Origin: Vespertiliibacter pulmonis
GTDB taxonomy: Bacteria; Pseudomonadota; Gammaproteobacteria; Enterobacterales; Pasteurellaceae
Assembly (NCBI RefSeq): GCF_013377275.1
Contig: NZ_CP016615.1
Location: forward strand, 558,001 to 622,000
Reading direction: 5' to 3'
DNA: 64,000 bases
Shown: positions 9,892 to 18,640 of the stretch, piece after piece
Layout of the letters: each line of letters starts with the position of its first letter
Numbering within the stretch: the first letter of the stretch is position 1
Program-made: the position numbers and the translations under genes
Notes under the pieces: model-generated
Seen by the model: the letters and a program-made list of their open reading frames with translations, nothing else
Told to the model about the DNA's origin: nothing
Database searches by the model: none

Positions 9892-10611
9892 ATGAAATTA
9901 ATCACTAAAACAGCATTGACATTACTGGCAACACTCGTTGCATTTTCTGCTCAAGCATCTCCAAAAGAGCCTTATACCCAAGCAGGCTTTAACACCCGTG
10001 CAGTAGAAGAACAGCAAGCACCAATCCACTGGGTTTCTGTTGCACAAATCAAAGAGAGCTTAAAAAATCAACCACCAATGAATGTTAGTTTTGATATTGA
10101 TGATACTGTACTTGCAAGTAGTGGCTGTTTCTATTATGGTCAACAAAAATATTCTCCAAATGATTTTAGCTACCTTAAAAATCAAGAATTTTGGGATGAA
10201 ATTAACGCTGGTTGCGATAAATACTCTATTCCAAAACAGGCTGCTCGTGATTTAATCAATATGCACCAAGAACGAGGCGATCAAATTTTCTTCATTACTG
10301 GGCGTACCGCAGGAAAAGACGATCAAGTAACCCCACTATTAGCTAAAACATTTGGCATTAAAAATATGCACCCTGTAAACTTTATGGGTGGTCATGGTCA
10401 AGATGTGTTAAAAACTAAATATAACAAAGCTGCAGGCATTTTGAAAAATAACGTGAAATTACATTATGGCGATAGTGATGATGATATTTTAGCGGCAAAA
10501 GAAGCAGGGATTCGTGGTATTCGTTTATTACGTGCAACGAACTCTACTTACACTCCATTCCCACAAGCGGGTGGATATGGCGAAGAAGTGTTAATCAACT
10601 CAAGCTACTAA
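9892..10611 (+). CDS. aphA: Class B acid phosphatase
   Basis: Periplasmic non-specific acid phosphatase of the DDDD/HAD superfamily that dephosphorylates nucleotides and other organic phosphates. 239 residues. The signal peptide ends at AQA (about residue 23). The catalytic motif FDIDDTVLASSGCF is at about residue 66, and the later HAD motif YGDSDDDILAAKEAG is present. The start follows AAGGAG by a good distance. In Haemophilus such phosphatases feed nucleotide/NMN uptake (family knowledge). It is followed by a strong terminator. Confidence 0.94.
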   Translation: MKLITKTALTLLATLVAFSAQASPKEPYTQAGFNTRAVEEQQAPIHWVSVAQIKESLKNQPPMNVSFDIDDTVLASSGCFYYGQQKYSPNDFSYLKNQEFWDEINAGCDKYSIPKQAARDLINMHQERGDQIFFITGRTAGKDDQVTPLLAKTFGIKNMHPVNFMGGHGQDVLKTKYNKAAGILKNNVKLHYGDSDDDILAAKEAGIRGIRLLRATNSTYTPFPQAGGYGEEVLINSSY

Positions 10612-10624
10612 TATTTTTTATCCT

Positions 10625-10660
10625 GAGGGCGTAGTTTCACGCCCTCTCTTATTATTTTCA
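10625..10660 (+). terminator. Terminator of aphA
   Basis: An 8-bp GC-rich stem GAGGGCGT/ACGCCCTC with a 6-base loop, then TCTTATTATTTT. Confidence 0.88.
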
Positions 10661-10801
10661 TTAGCAAAATAGCTATTCCAACTTGTTGCTTGCATACATT
10701 TAGTTTCTCTTTTATATCTCATATCATTACACTAAATAAATCAATGAATGCAAAAAATAGTAATAAAGAACCGCTTGCTATACCTCTAATAAACAAAAGA
10801 A

Positions 10802-10824
10802 AAGCCACTGAATTCCAGTGGCTT
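10802..10824 (-). terminator. Terminator of the DUF2322-like gene
   Basis: A 9-bp stem AAGCCACTG/CAGTGGCTT with a 5-base loop, then TTCTTTTG read leftward. It lies 24 bases past the stop codon. Confidence 0.8.
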
Positions 10825-10847
10825 GTTCTCTTTTGGTCAACTAATCA

Positions 10848-11165
10848 TTATTTATGAAGTGCTTTTAGCTGCCATTGATAATGATGTTCTAATACCTTAA
10901 ACAATAAATCAATATTAGGGTGTTTACCTGCATTTTGTTTAGCATCATCAACATGTTCTGCAAACCATATTAACCCTTGTTGGGCAGCTTCTTCATTAAG
11001 CTGATGATCAAACTGTTCCAATAACGCATTATATAACTTCAATGAACCTAGCTTACCTTCGATCGCAGGGATATGATGAATAACTTCACCTTTTTCATCT
11101 AATACATCTATTCCTGCCAAAGATGAAATATCAGGGAAACTGGCTAAATAATCTTTAAACTGCAT
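10848..11165 (-). CDS. Small conserved protein, DUF2322-like
   Basis: 105-residue soluble protein with no signal peptide or membrane segment. I place the start at MQFKDYLASF (11165), six bases after an AAGGA site; the longer frame would run into ftsN. The N-terminal half is beta/loop-like (IDVLDEKGEVIHHIPAIEGKLGSLKLYNAL). The second half is helical, ending EHHYQWQLKALHK. It resembles the DUF2322 family from memory; function is unknown. It follows the ftsN stop by only 8 bases and shares its terminator, so the two are probably co-transcribed. Confidence 0.65.
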   Translation of the reverse strand: MQFKDYLASFPDISSLAGIDVLDEKGEVIHHIPAIEGKLGSLKLYNALLEQFDHQLNEEAAQQGLIWFAEHVDDAKQNAGKHPNIDLLFKVLEHHYQWQLKALHK

Positions 11166-11173
11166 ATCTATCC

Positions 11174-12010
11174 TTACATACCTACAATTAAACACTCTGC
11201 TACACTGCGAGCATTAGATTGAGCAGCAGAAGCTGCTGCTCGATCACCAATCGGTCCAACAATAACCCTATTCCAGTCTGCACTGGAATTAATACGAGCG
11301 TTGTAGCCCGCCATTGCAAGACGTGCCTGCATATTTTCGGCCTGAGCTTTATTTTTAAATGCTCCGCACTGTAATCCATATTTACCCATAGATTTTGGTG
11401 CTTCCGACGCAGGTTTTGCGACCGCTACAATTTTGGTTTGAGCTTTCTGTTTTTCTTTTTCCGCTTTCTTCGCTAACTCTTGTTTTTTCAAGTCAGCTTG
11501 CTTACGCTCTTCTAACGCTTTTTTCTCTTTTGCAACTTTTTCCGCCTGTTGCTCTGGTGTAAGCTCTGAACGCTTAGACACAATCATAGTTGCATTACTT
11601 TCTGTATTTGCTTTAGAAACTGAAACGGTGTCTTGAGTTGAAATTGGCGAGACTGCTTGTGCTTGTTGTGCTTGCAGTTCTAACTTCAATTTTTCCTCCT
11701 GCTGCTTTTGCAGAATTTGTTTCTCTTGTTCTTTCGTTAATTGAGCTAATTTTGAATTCTTATCAATTGGCACTTCTCTGGTTTCTAAATCACGAATATA
11801 GCTATAAATTTCTTCTGGTTTACTCGGCAATTCATTCTTATGTTCCACAACTGCCTTAACTTCAATATTTTTTTGTGGTTGTTCTTTACTTGATAAGAAC
11901 CATAAAGCCACTCCACTTAGCAATAACAATAAAACAATAATCATCAAAATGAGCAGTTTATTTCCACTTTTTTGGGATTTAGAGCGAGCAGCGTAATCAC
12001 GATTTGGCAC
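11174..12010 (-). CDS. ftsN: Cell division protein FtsN
   Basis: Late divisome protein that triggers septal peptidoglycan synthesis. 278 residues: a short cytosolic start with the conserved RDYAAR segment, one membrane helix (about 19-40), a long Lys/Glu/Gln/Ala-rich periplasmic linker, and a C-terminal SPOR domain (about 208-278, YGLQCGAFKNKAQAENMQARL...VIVGPIG) that binds denuded septal glycan. The linker contains a coiled-coil-like stretch (about 150-195). A downstream small gene follows after 8 bases. Confidence 0.9.
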   Translation of the reverse strand: MPNRDYAARSKSQKSGNKLLILMIIVLLLLLSGVALWFLSSKEQPQKNIEVKAVVEHKNELPSKPEEIYSYIRDLETREVPIDKNSKLAQLTKEQEKQILQKQQEEKLKLELQAQQAQAVSPISTQDTVSVSKANTESNATMIVSKRSELTPEQQAEKVAKEKKALEERKQADLKKQELAKKAEKEKQKAQTKIVAVAKPASEAPKSMGKYGLQCGAFKNKAQAENMQARLAMAGYNARINSSADWNRVIVGPIGDRAAASAAQSNARSVAECLIVGM

Positions 12011-12095
12011 AATAACCTCTATGTCTAACAGATAATATTTTCAACGAATACTACTAAAAAAAAGGACATTTGACTAGGAATGGTGATAAATAAAC

Positions 12096-12746
12096 TTAGA
12101 ATTCAATTAAGTTAATTCTCTCTACAATTCTACCTCGATCAACCCTTAAGGCATAATCAAACAAGCCCTTTACTTCATTAAACTGATGGGTAACCATAAT
12201 CAACGTCAAATTTCTTACTTGGCAGAGTTTAGCAACCGCTTTTTGTAACTCATTACGTCGGTTCGGATCTAAGGCTGAAAATGGTTCATCAAGTAATAAA
12301 ATCGGCTTATCTCGTAGTAAAGTACGAGCTAATGCGACACGTTGTTTTTGTCCGCCAGAAAGTTGATCTGCTCTCCGTTCTAATAAATCATCAATTCCCA
12401 TTTCAGTGGCTATTTGCATAATCTTTTCAGACTGATCTGCATTAAATCGCAAACTCGATACGAGGGCCAACCCAATATTTTGCTTTACGGTTAAATGTGG
12501 AAATAAATTGTTATCTTGAAAAAGCATTGAAACTGGGCGTTTTGCGGGTTCACTATTAAAATAATTTTGGCCATTCAAGCAAATTTCGCCTGAATCAGCC
12601 TGATCAAAACCAGCAATTAAATTTAATAACGTACTTTTTCCTGCACCACTTTCACCAATAATTGCAACTCGTTCTCCTTGTTTCACATTCAGCTGAAAAT
12701 CCATTGTAAACTCACGGTAATGAAAAATTACATTTAAATAAATCAC
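12096..12746 (-). CDS. thiQ: Thiamine ABC transporter ATP-binding protein
   Basis: ATPase of the thiamine/thiamine-pyrophosphate importer. 216 residues. Walker A GESGAGKSTLLNL at about 33-45, Q-loop LFQDNNLFPHLTV, signature LSGGQKQRVALARTLL, Walker B PILLLDEPFSALD and the H-loop VTHQ are all present. The start overlaps the end of thiP by four bases (ATGA), so the two are translationally coupled. Confidence 0.93.
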   Translation of the reverse strand: MIYLNVIFHYREFTMDFQLNVKQGERVAIIGESGAGKSTLLNLIAGFDQADSGEICLNGQNYFNSEPAKRPVSMLFQDNNLFPHLTVKQNIGLALVSSLRFNADQSEKIMQIATEMGIDDLLERRADQLSGGQKQRVALARTLLRDKPILLLDEPFSALDPNRRNELQKAVAKLCQVRNLTLIMVTHQFNEVKGLFDYALRVDRGRIVERINLIEF

Positions 12747-14329
12747 GACTGAACCTCTTTATTCTGAATCAGTAGAAAAGGAAAAAAAGCAAAACACATC
12801 AATACTAATGCGGTTACTGCTGCATCGTCCATTCGATAGCTGCCTAATTGCTGATAAAGTAGATAAGGTAAAGTGCTAAAATCAGGGCTGCCAAAAAATG
12901 CAATCACCGCAAAACTTCCTAAACTTGACGACATAGCTAATGCAAATGCATTAGCAAGCGGTCGGATCAAATATGTTTTTTCCACAATCCACCAACGGCG
13001 AATCCCTGTTAGCCCAAGACTTCGAGCCAATTTATCCTGTGTAATAAGTACGTCCCACATTGCACCAAATATCAGCCGATAAATATAAGGTAATAAAATC
13101 AAGCCATTACAGATACCCACTAATATCAATTTATGCCATTGTGTCAATTCAATATCAATCAACAATAAAAATAGCCCCACAGCCAACATAAAAATAGGCA
13201 TCACTAAAGGATAAAAGCTCACACTACTCAAAATACTTTGAGCGACTTTTCGATGATGATAAGCCAGCTGGCGAGTTTCAAGAGCAATAAGATATGCCAC
13301 AACGATGACAGTGAAAGATGCAATCAAGCTCAACAACAACGAAAATAACACTGACTCCCATAATAGAGGATTGGCTAACCTCTGCCCCAACTTCTCCACA
13401 GTTAGCCCACGCCAAACGACATTAACTAATGGCAGAACAATAACAAAACTTATTCCCCAAATTACCGCTTGCATACGCCACTTCTGCCAGCCAGAAAGTT
13501 TAGCTGTCCAAATAGTATCAATCGGCATTAAATTATTTTTCAGTTTTTGAAACCCCAAACGGGTCGTAAGATCCATTACAAATTGCAAACCAATACCGAT
13601 AATAATTTGAATAATAATCAGCATAACTGCTTTTGCAAAATCAAATTCAAATGTAACCGCTTGATAAATAGCCACTTCCAGTGTGCTATATTTAGGTCCA
13701 CCACCAAGCATTAACACGATAGGAAAACTGGTAAAACAGAGCAGAAAAACCGTAATGAACGCATAGGGAATGATGTTCTTTAATATTGGCCATTCTACAA
13801 TCCGAAAATAACTCCAACCTTTTAGCCCTAGTTGTGCGGCTAGCTGATGCTGACTGCTCGGAATAAGACTTAACCCCTCTAAACAATATTTAGCAACTAA
13901 CGGAATATTCAACAATAAATGAGCAATCAAAATCCCTTGCAAACCATAAAGCTGAAACGGCCATTCCCAACCCCAATATTGCCATAGTTGCACTAACCAA
14001 CCTGAATTTCCCCATACACCAATAACAGCAAAAATCACTACTAATGCAGGCAACGCCCATACAAAAGTAATGATTTTATAGAGAAAAGATTTCCCCAAAA
14101 ATTTCAAATAGAAAAAACTACGAGCAAGTAAAACGCCTAATAACATTGAAAAAATAGCAGAAAGACCCGCTTGCAACAGGCTATATTTCAGAATGGGATA
14201 TACATCAGCAAAAGACCAGATAGAACTTTCTGCCCGATATTCAAATAACGAATATAGGCTAAACAGATAAAGTGCCAGCACGGCAATATAAACAGACCAA
14301 GCAGAAAATTGAGTAAATCTACGTAACAT
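12743..14329 (-). CDS. thiP: Thiamine ABC transporter permease
   Basis: Inner-membrane permease of the thiamine importer. 528 residues with about twelve hydrophobic helices in two duplicated permease domains, each with an EAA-type loop (AAQLGLKGWSYFRIVEWPILK and LARSLGLTGIRRWWIVEKTYL). Usually preceded by thiB (periplasmic binding protein) in an operon thiBPQ. Here upstream is only non-coding DNA and tRNAs, and no thiamine riboswitch could be recognised. The binding protein must be elsewhere or missing. Two USS-like cores lie within the gene. Confidence 0.92.
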   Translation of the reverse strand: MLRRFTQFSAWSVYIAVLALYLFSLYSLFEYRAESSIWSFADVYPILKYSLLQAGLSAIFSMLLGVLLARSFFYLKFLGKSFLYKIITFVWALPALVVIFAVIGVWGNSGWLVQLWQYWGWEWPFQLYGLQGILIAHLLLNIPLVAKYCLEGLSLIPSSQHQLAAQLGLKGWSYFRIVEWPILKNIIPYAFITVFLLCFTSFPIVLMLGGGPKYSTLEVAIYQAVTFEFDFAKAVMLIIIQIIIGIGLQFVMDLTTRLGFQKLKNNLMPIDTIWTAKLSGWQKWRMQAVIWGISFVIVLPLVNVVWRGLTVEKLGQRLANPLLWESVLFSLLLSLIASFTVIVVAYLIALETRQLAYHHRKVAQSILSSVSFYPLVMPIFMLAVGLFLLLIDIELTQWHKLILVGICNGLILLPYIYRLIFGAMWDVLITQDKLARSLGLTGIRRWWIVEKTYLIRPLANAFALAMSSSLGSFAVIAFFGSPDFSTLPYLLYQQLGSYRMDDAAVTALVLMCFAFFPFLLIQNKEVQS

Positions 14330-14503
14330 TAAAGTTGTAAAAGCTGAAAAAAGAATACTGTACTCTATTTACCCATAAAGTTAAACCTTGAATTATGAAT
14401 AGAAATAAGAGAAGGAAAAATAGAATAGAAAGGAAATAATGTAGGTGTTCAAACTTAAATATTAAATAAAAACAAAAAGTCTTTAGTAAAATAAATTTTA
14501 AAA

Positions 14504-14590
14504 TGGTGCCCGAGGCCAGACTTGAACTGGCACGCCCCGAAAGGCGAGGGATTTTAAATCCCTTGCGTCTACCGATTCCGCCACTCGGGC
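14504..14590 (-). tRNA. tRNA-Leu (TAA), copy 2
   Basis: 87 bases with long variable arm, acceptor GCCCGAG, anticodon TAA in loop ATTTAAA, CCA encoded. Identical to the copy at 14720-14806. Confidence 0.96.
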
Positions 14591-14620
14591 AAGACGCTTT
14601 TTAAATTTTCATTTAAAAAT

Positions 14621-14696
<76 letters not shown>

Positions 14697-14719
14697 ATTG
14701 AGATGGTACTATATAAAAA

Positions 14720-14806
14720 TGGTGCCCGAGGCCAGACTTGAACTGGCACGCCCCGAAAGGCGAGGGATTTTAAATCCCTTGCGTCTACCGATTCCGCCAC
14801 TCGGGC
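14720..14806 (-). tRNA. tRNA-Leu (TAA), copy 1
   Basis: Same 87-base sequence as the tRNA-Leu at 14504-14590. It follows tRNA-Gly copy 1 by 30 bases. Confidence 0.96.
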
Positions 14807-14836
14807 AAGACGCTTTTTAAATTTTCATTTAAAAAT

Positions 14837-14912
<76 letters not shown>

Positions 14913-14914
14913 TA

Positions 14915-14940
14915 AAAACGCTACAAATTAGTAGCGTTTT
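14915..14940 (-). terminator. Hairpin between tRNA promoter and first tRNA; likely mfd terminator
   Basis: A 10-bp stem AAAACGCTAC/GTAGCGTTTT with a 6-base loop, then TTTT read leftward. It can end mfd transcripts. The tRNA promoter lies upstream of it, so the hairpin also falls within the leader of the tRNA transcript. Confidence 0.7.
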
Positions 14941-14950
14941 GATGTGGCGT

Positions 14951-14978
14951 ATTCTAACGAATTAAATTTAGCTGTCAA
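14951..14978 (-). promoter_or_regulatory. Sigma-70 promoter of the Gly-Leu tRNA cluster
   Basis: Read leftward: TTGACA, 16-base spacer, TAGAAT, then ACGCCACA. The -35 box is consensus and the -10 box has one mismatch. The start point should fall near 14944. Confidence 0.8.
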
Positions 14979-15066
14979 ACAGAAATTTCAAAAAATTTTC
15001 TATTAGCCGAAAATTCACGCTTATTGTTGAAAATTTGCAAAATTTTTGTCTTAACTAACCGCTTGT

Positions 15067-18000
15067 TTAATGATCTTTTGATAATTGATCCAGTAGCTGA
15101 GTAACAAATTGTAACCGCTCTGCGGAATCTTCAAACCGTTGCATAAATTTAAATTTCAATGGACCATCAAATTTAAAGCTATTTTTATCCTTTTGAATAA
15201 GTTGCAAAAATTTAAGCGGATCAGGCGTTGCATTTGGTTTAAATTCAAGATAACCACCGTTTATACCCGCTTCTACTTTTTTTAACCCTAAATCTTTCGC
15301 AATATAACGTAACTTATTGATTTGGAATAAATTTCTAGCCGCATCAGGTAATTCCCCAAAGCGGTCAATCAATTCCACTTTTAACACATTCAACGCCTCA
15401 TCATTTTCCGTACTCGCAATACGTTTATAAAAAGAAAGACGTATATTTACATCGGGAACATAGCTTTCTGGCAATAAGGCTGGAATTCTCAATTCAATTT
15501 CGACTTGCTGTTGGGTGATCTCTTCTAACGTTGGTTCTCGTCCTTCTTGCAATGCTTTAACCGCATTTTCAAGAAGATCCATATACAGTGAAAACCCGAT
15601 ACTTTCAATCTGACCACTCTGCTCACTGCCTAATAATTCGCCAGCACCTCGAATTTCTAAATCGTGGGTTGCCAGCACAAAACCTGCGCCTAAATTATCA
15701 ATTGTACTCATTGCCTCTAGCCGCTGTTTAGCATCTTTCGTCAATGTTTTTGGATTTGGAATAAGCATATAAGCATAGGCTTGATGGTGTGAACGCCCAA
15801 CACGCCCACGCAACTGATGTAGCTGTGCTAAACCAAATTTATCTGCACGTTCAATAATAATCGTATTAGCGGTTGGCACATCAATACCTGTTTCAATAAT
15901 GGTCGTACACACTAATAAATTAAAACGTTGGTGATAAAAATCTGACATTACTCGTTCTAAGTCACGCTCTCGCATTTGTCCATGTCCGATCACAATGCGA
16001 GCCTCTGGCACGAGTTCCGCTAATTTTTCTGCACACATTTCAATTGTAGCGACATCATTATGTAGGTAATACACTTGTCCGCCACGCAAAATTTCACGCA
16101 AAATCGCTTCTCGAATAACAACATCATCGTTTTGTCGAACAAAAGTTTTGGTCGATAAACGGCGAGCAGGTGGACTCGCAATAATCGACAAATCTCGCAT
16201 TCCATTTAATGCCATATTGAGGGTTCTTGGAATCGGCGTTGCTGTGAGAGTTAAAATATCGACATTCGCACGCAACTGCTTAATACGCTCTTTTTGACGC
16301 ACACCAAAACGGTGTTCTTCATCAATCACTAATAACCCAAGATCGCTAAATTTCACATCATCTTGCAGTAATTTATGCGTTCCAACTAGAATATCAACTT
16401 TTCCCTCTTCCGCTCTTGTTAGAATATCTTTCTGCTCTTTTGCTGTTTTAAAACGGGAAAGGACCTCAACATAAACAGGTAAATTTGCAAATCGGTCTTT
16501 GAAATTTTCATAGTGTTGCTGGGCTAATAAAGTCGTTGGTGCTAAAATTGCCACCTGTTTTTGATTCATTATGGCTAAAAATGCTGCACGAATTGCCACT
16601 TCCGTTTTCCCAAATCCAACATCACCACAAACAAGCCGATCCATCGCTTTTGGTAAGCACATATCACTGATTACCGCATTGATCGCTATTTTCTGATCCT
16701 CGGTTTCTTCATAAGGGAATGTAGCACTAAACTGTTGAAATGCCTCTCTGTCATATTCAAATGCAAAGCCTTTCTGCGATTCTCGTTTTGCATACACATC
16801 AAGTAATTCTGCCGCTACATCACGAATTTTTTCTGCCGCTTTCTGACGAGTTTTTACCCACGCTTCCGATCCTAATTTGTGCAAAGGAGCATTTTCATCA
16901 CTTCCGCCAATATAACGGCTAATTAGATGTAACGAAGAAATCGGTACATAAAGTTTAGCGTCGTTAGCATAATGTAAGACTAAATATTCAGCAACAATAC
17001 CGCCCGTATCAAGAGTAACCAAGCCACCATAGCGTCCAACACCATTTTCTAAATGGACAACGGCTTGCCCAATTTTTAGCTCTGCTAGATTGCGGATCAA
17101 TGTATCAGGGTTTACCGCTTTACGTTTATCACGGCTACGGCTCTGTTGAATTTTTTCACCAAGCAGATCCGTTTCGCAAATAATAGCTAAGATTTGACCG
17201 CTTGTCTCAGTAATAATAAAGCCCTGGTCAAGTTGCCCGATCATCAAAGAATAGCGTTGTTCTATTTGACTAATATGGCGAATTTGTGTTGGTTTTATTC
17301 CTAATGGAGCAAGGATCTCGAGGAGTGTTTCTCGTCTGCCTTCCGTTTCTACTGAAAATAAAATGTTGCCATTAAATGTTTGATGAAATTGTTGGAAGGC
17401 TTGAAAAGGTTCTTTCAACTGGGAATTGATCGCAATATCTGGCAAAGGTAGCACGTTTGCATTCTGTTTATTGGCTGACTTTCGTACTTTATCTGACGTT
17501 AAACTTAATCGTGGGTAATTTTTTAGCTCTCGGCTGATTTCATCAAATTTAAACCACAATCTATCGGGCGGTAACAGCGGACGCATTGGATCAACTCGAC
17601 GGCTTTCAAAACGTTGTGCTGTATCTTTCTCAAATTGTTCCGCCTTAAATGCTAAATCCCCAAGAGTGATAAAAAGGGTTGATTTAGGTAAATAGTCGAA
17701 AAAACTTGCCATTTTTTCAAAAAATAGTGGTTGCCAGTACTCTATCCCTGCATTCAAAATGCCTTTGCTAACTTGCTGATAAATATGTTCTGGCTCACGG
17801 CGGATCTCACCAAATTGTTCCCGAAACTGCCCTCGGAAAAATTCAATGCCTTGATTATCTGTTGGGAATTCGTGAGCGGGCAACAAATTAATTTCGTCAA
17901 TAGCCTCAATCGTTCGCTGACTATCTACATCAAAAGTGCGGATTGTATCAATTTCATCATCAAAAAAATCTAGCCGATACGGTAGTTCACTCCCCATTGG

Positions 18001-18525
18001 ATAAAGATCAAGCAATGCTCCTCTCACAGCATACTCACCATACTCTAAAACTTGCTCAACCGCTCGATAACCTGCATTTTCTAGCTGTAAGCGTAATTTT
18101 TCGATCGAAAAGCGATCGCCTTTTTTAATCAGTAAAACATTATTTGCTAAATAGCTAGGCGGACAAAGTTTTTGCAGTAAGGTACTAATTGGCAATAGAA
18201 AAATCTGTTTTCTACTCTGTTGTAACTGAAAAAGTGCAGATAATCGTGCAGAAATAATATCCTGATGGGGGGAGAAGTTATCGTAGGGTAACGTCTCCCA
18301 ATCAGGGAAAATCTGAATTGGCATATCACAAAATTGCGGTAGGCTCTTTTCAAGGCGTAATGCAGTACGAGTATCTGGCGTAACAACCACACTTAAACCG
18401 TTAAACTGTTCACTTGCTTGAGCAATCGCTAAAGTATCAGAATGCCCAACCAGTGAGCCAAGTGTTTGGTGATCTTGATATTTGCCGTCTGATTGTGGCA
18501 AGGTAAATTGAAGTGTAAAAGACAT
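15067..18525 (-). CDS. mfd: Transcription-repair coupling factor
   Basis: Releases RNA polymerase stalled at DNA lesions and recruits UvrA. 1152 residues, normal for the family. Order: UvrB-like N-terminal region, RNAP-interaction domain (VVHLENGVGRYGGL, about 490), helicase motifs Walker A GDVGFGKTEVA (about 630), DEEHRFGV and TATPIPRTL, then the RecG-like TRG segment and C-terminal D7 domain. No Shine-Dalgarno is visible. Instead an uptake core (ACCGCTTGT) lies one base before the ATG. Confidence 0.97.
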   Translation of the reverse strand: MSFTLQFTLPQSDGKYQDHQTLGSLVGHSDTLAIAQASEQFNGLSVVVTPDTRTALRLEKSLPQFCDMPIQIFPDWETLPYDNFSPHQDIISARLSALFQLQQSRKQIFLLPISTLLQKLCPPSYLANNVLLIKKGDRFSIEKLRLQLENAGYRAVEQVLEYGEYAVRGALLDLYPMGSELPYRLDFFDDEIDTIRTFDVDSQRTIEAIDEINLLPAHEFPTDNQGIEFFRGQFREQFGEIRREPEHIYQQVSKGILNAGIEYWQPLFFEKMASFFDYLPKSTLFITLGDLAFKAEQFEKDTAQRFESRRVDPMRPLLPPDRLWFKFDEISRELKNYPRLSLTSDKVRKSANKQNANVLPLPDIAINSQLKEPFQAFQQFHQTFNGNILFSVETEGRRETLLEILAPLGIKPTQIRHISQIEQRYSLMIGQLDQGFIITETSGQILAIICETDLLGEKIQQSRSRDKRKAVNPDTLIRNLAELKIGQAVVHLENGVGRYGGLVTLDTGGIVAEYLVLHYANDAKLYVPISSLHLISRYIGGSDENAPLHKLGSEAWVKTRQKAAEKIRDVAAELLDVYAKRESQKGFAFEYDREAFQQFSATFPYEETEDQKIAINAVISDMCLPKAMDRLVCGDVGFGKTEVAIRAAFLAIMNQKQVAILAPTTLLAQQHYENFKDRFANLPVYVEVLSRFKTAKEQKDILTRAEEGKVDILVGTHKLLQDDVKFSDLGLLVIDEEHRFGVRQKERIKQLRANVDILTLTATPIPRTLNMALNGMRDLSIIASPPARRLSTKTFVRQNDDVVIREAILREILRGGQVYYLHNDVATIEMCAEKLAELVPEARIVIGHGQMRERDLERVMSDFYHQRFNLLVCTTIIETGIDVPTANTIIIERADKFGLAQLHQLRGRVGRSHHQAYAYMLIPNPKTLTKDAKQRLEAMSTIDNLGAGFVLATHDLEIRGAGELLGSEQSGQIESIGFSLYMDLLENAVKALQEGREPTLEEITQQQVEIELRIPALLPESYVPDVNIRLSFYKRIASTENDEALNVLKVELIDRFGELPDAARNLFQINKLRYIAKDLGLKKVEAGINGGYLEFKPNATPDPLKFLQLIQKDKNSFKFDGPLKFKFMQRFEDSAERLQFVTQLLDQLSKDH

Positions 18526-18640
18526 AACAAGCGGTTAAATTTAAATGAAATTTTGCATTGAGCTAGTTTACTCGCTCTAGGCTTCAGTTGCAAAAAATCA
18601 CACTAAACTTACCGCTTGTTTTATGGTATATGAAATCTAG

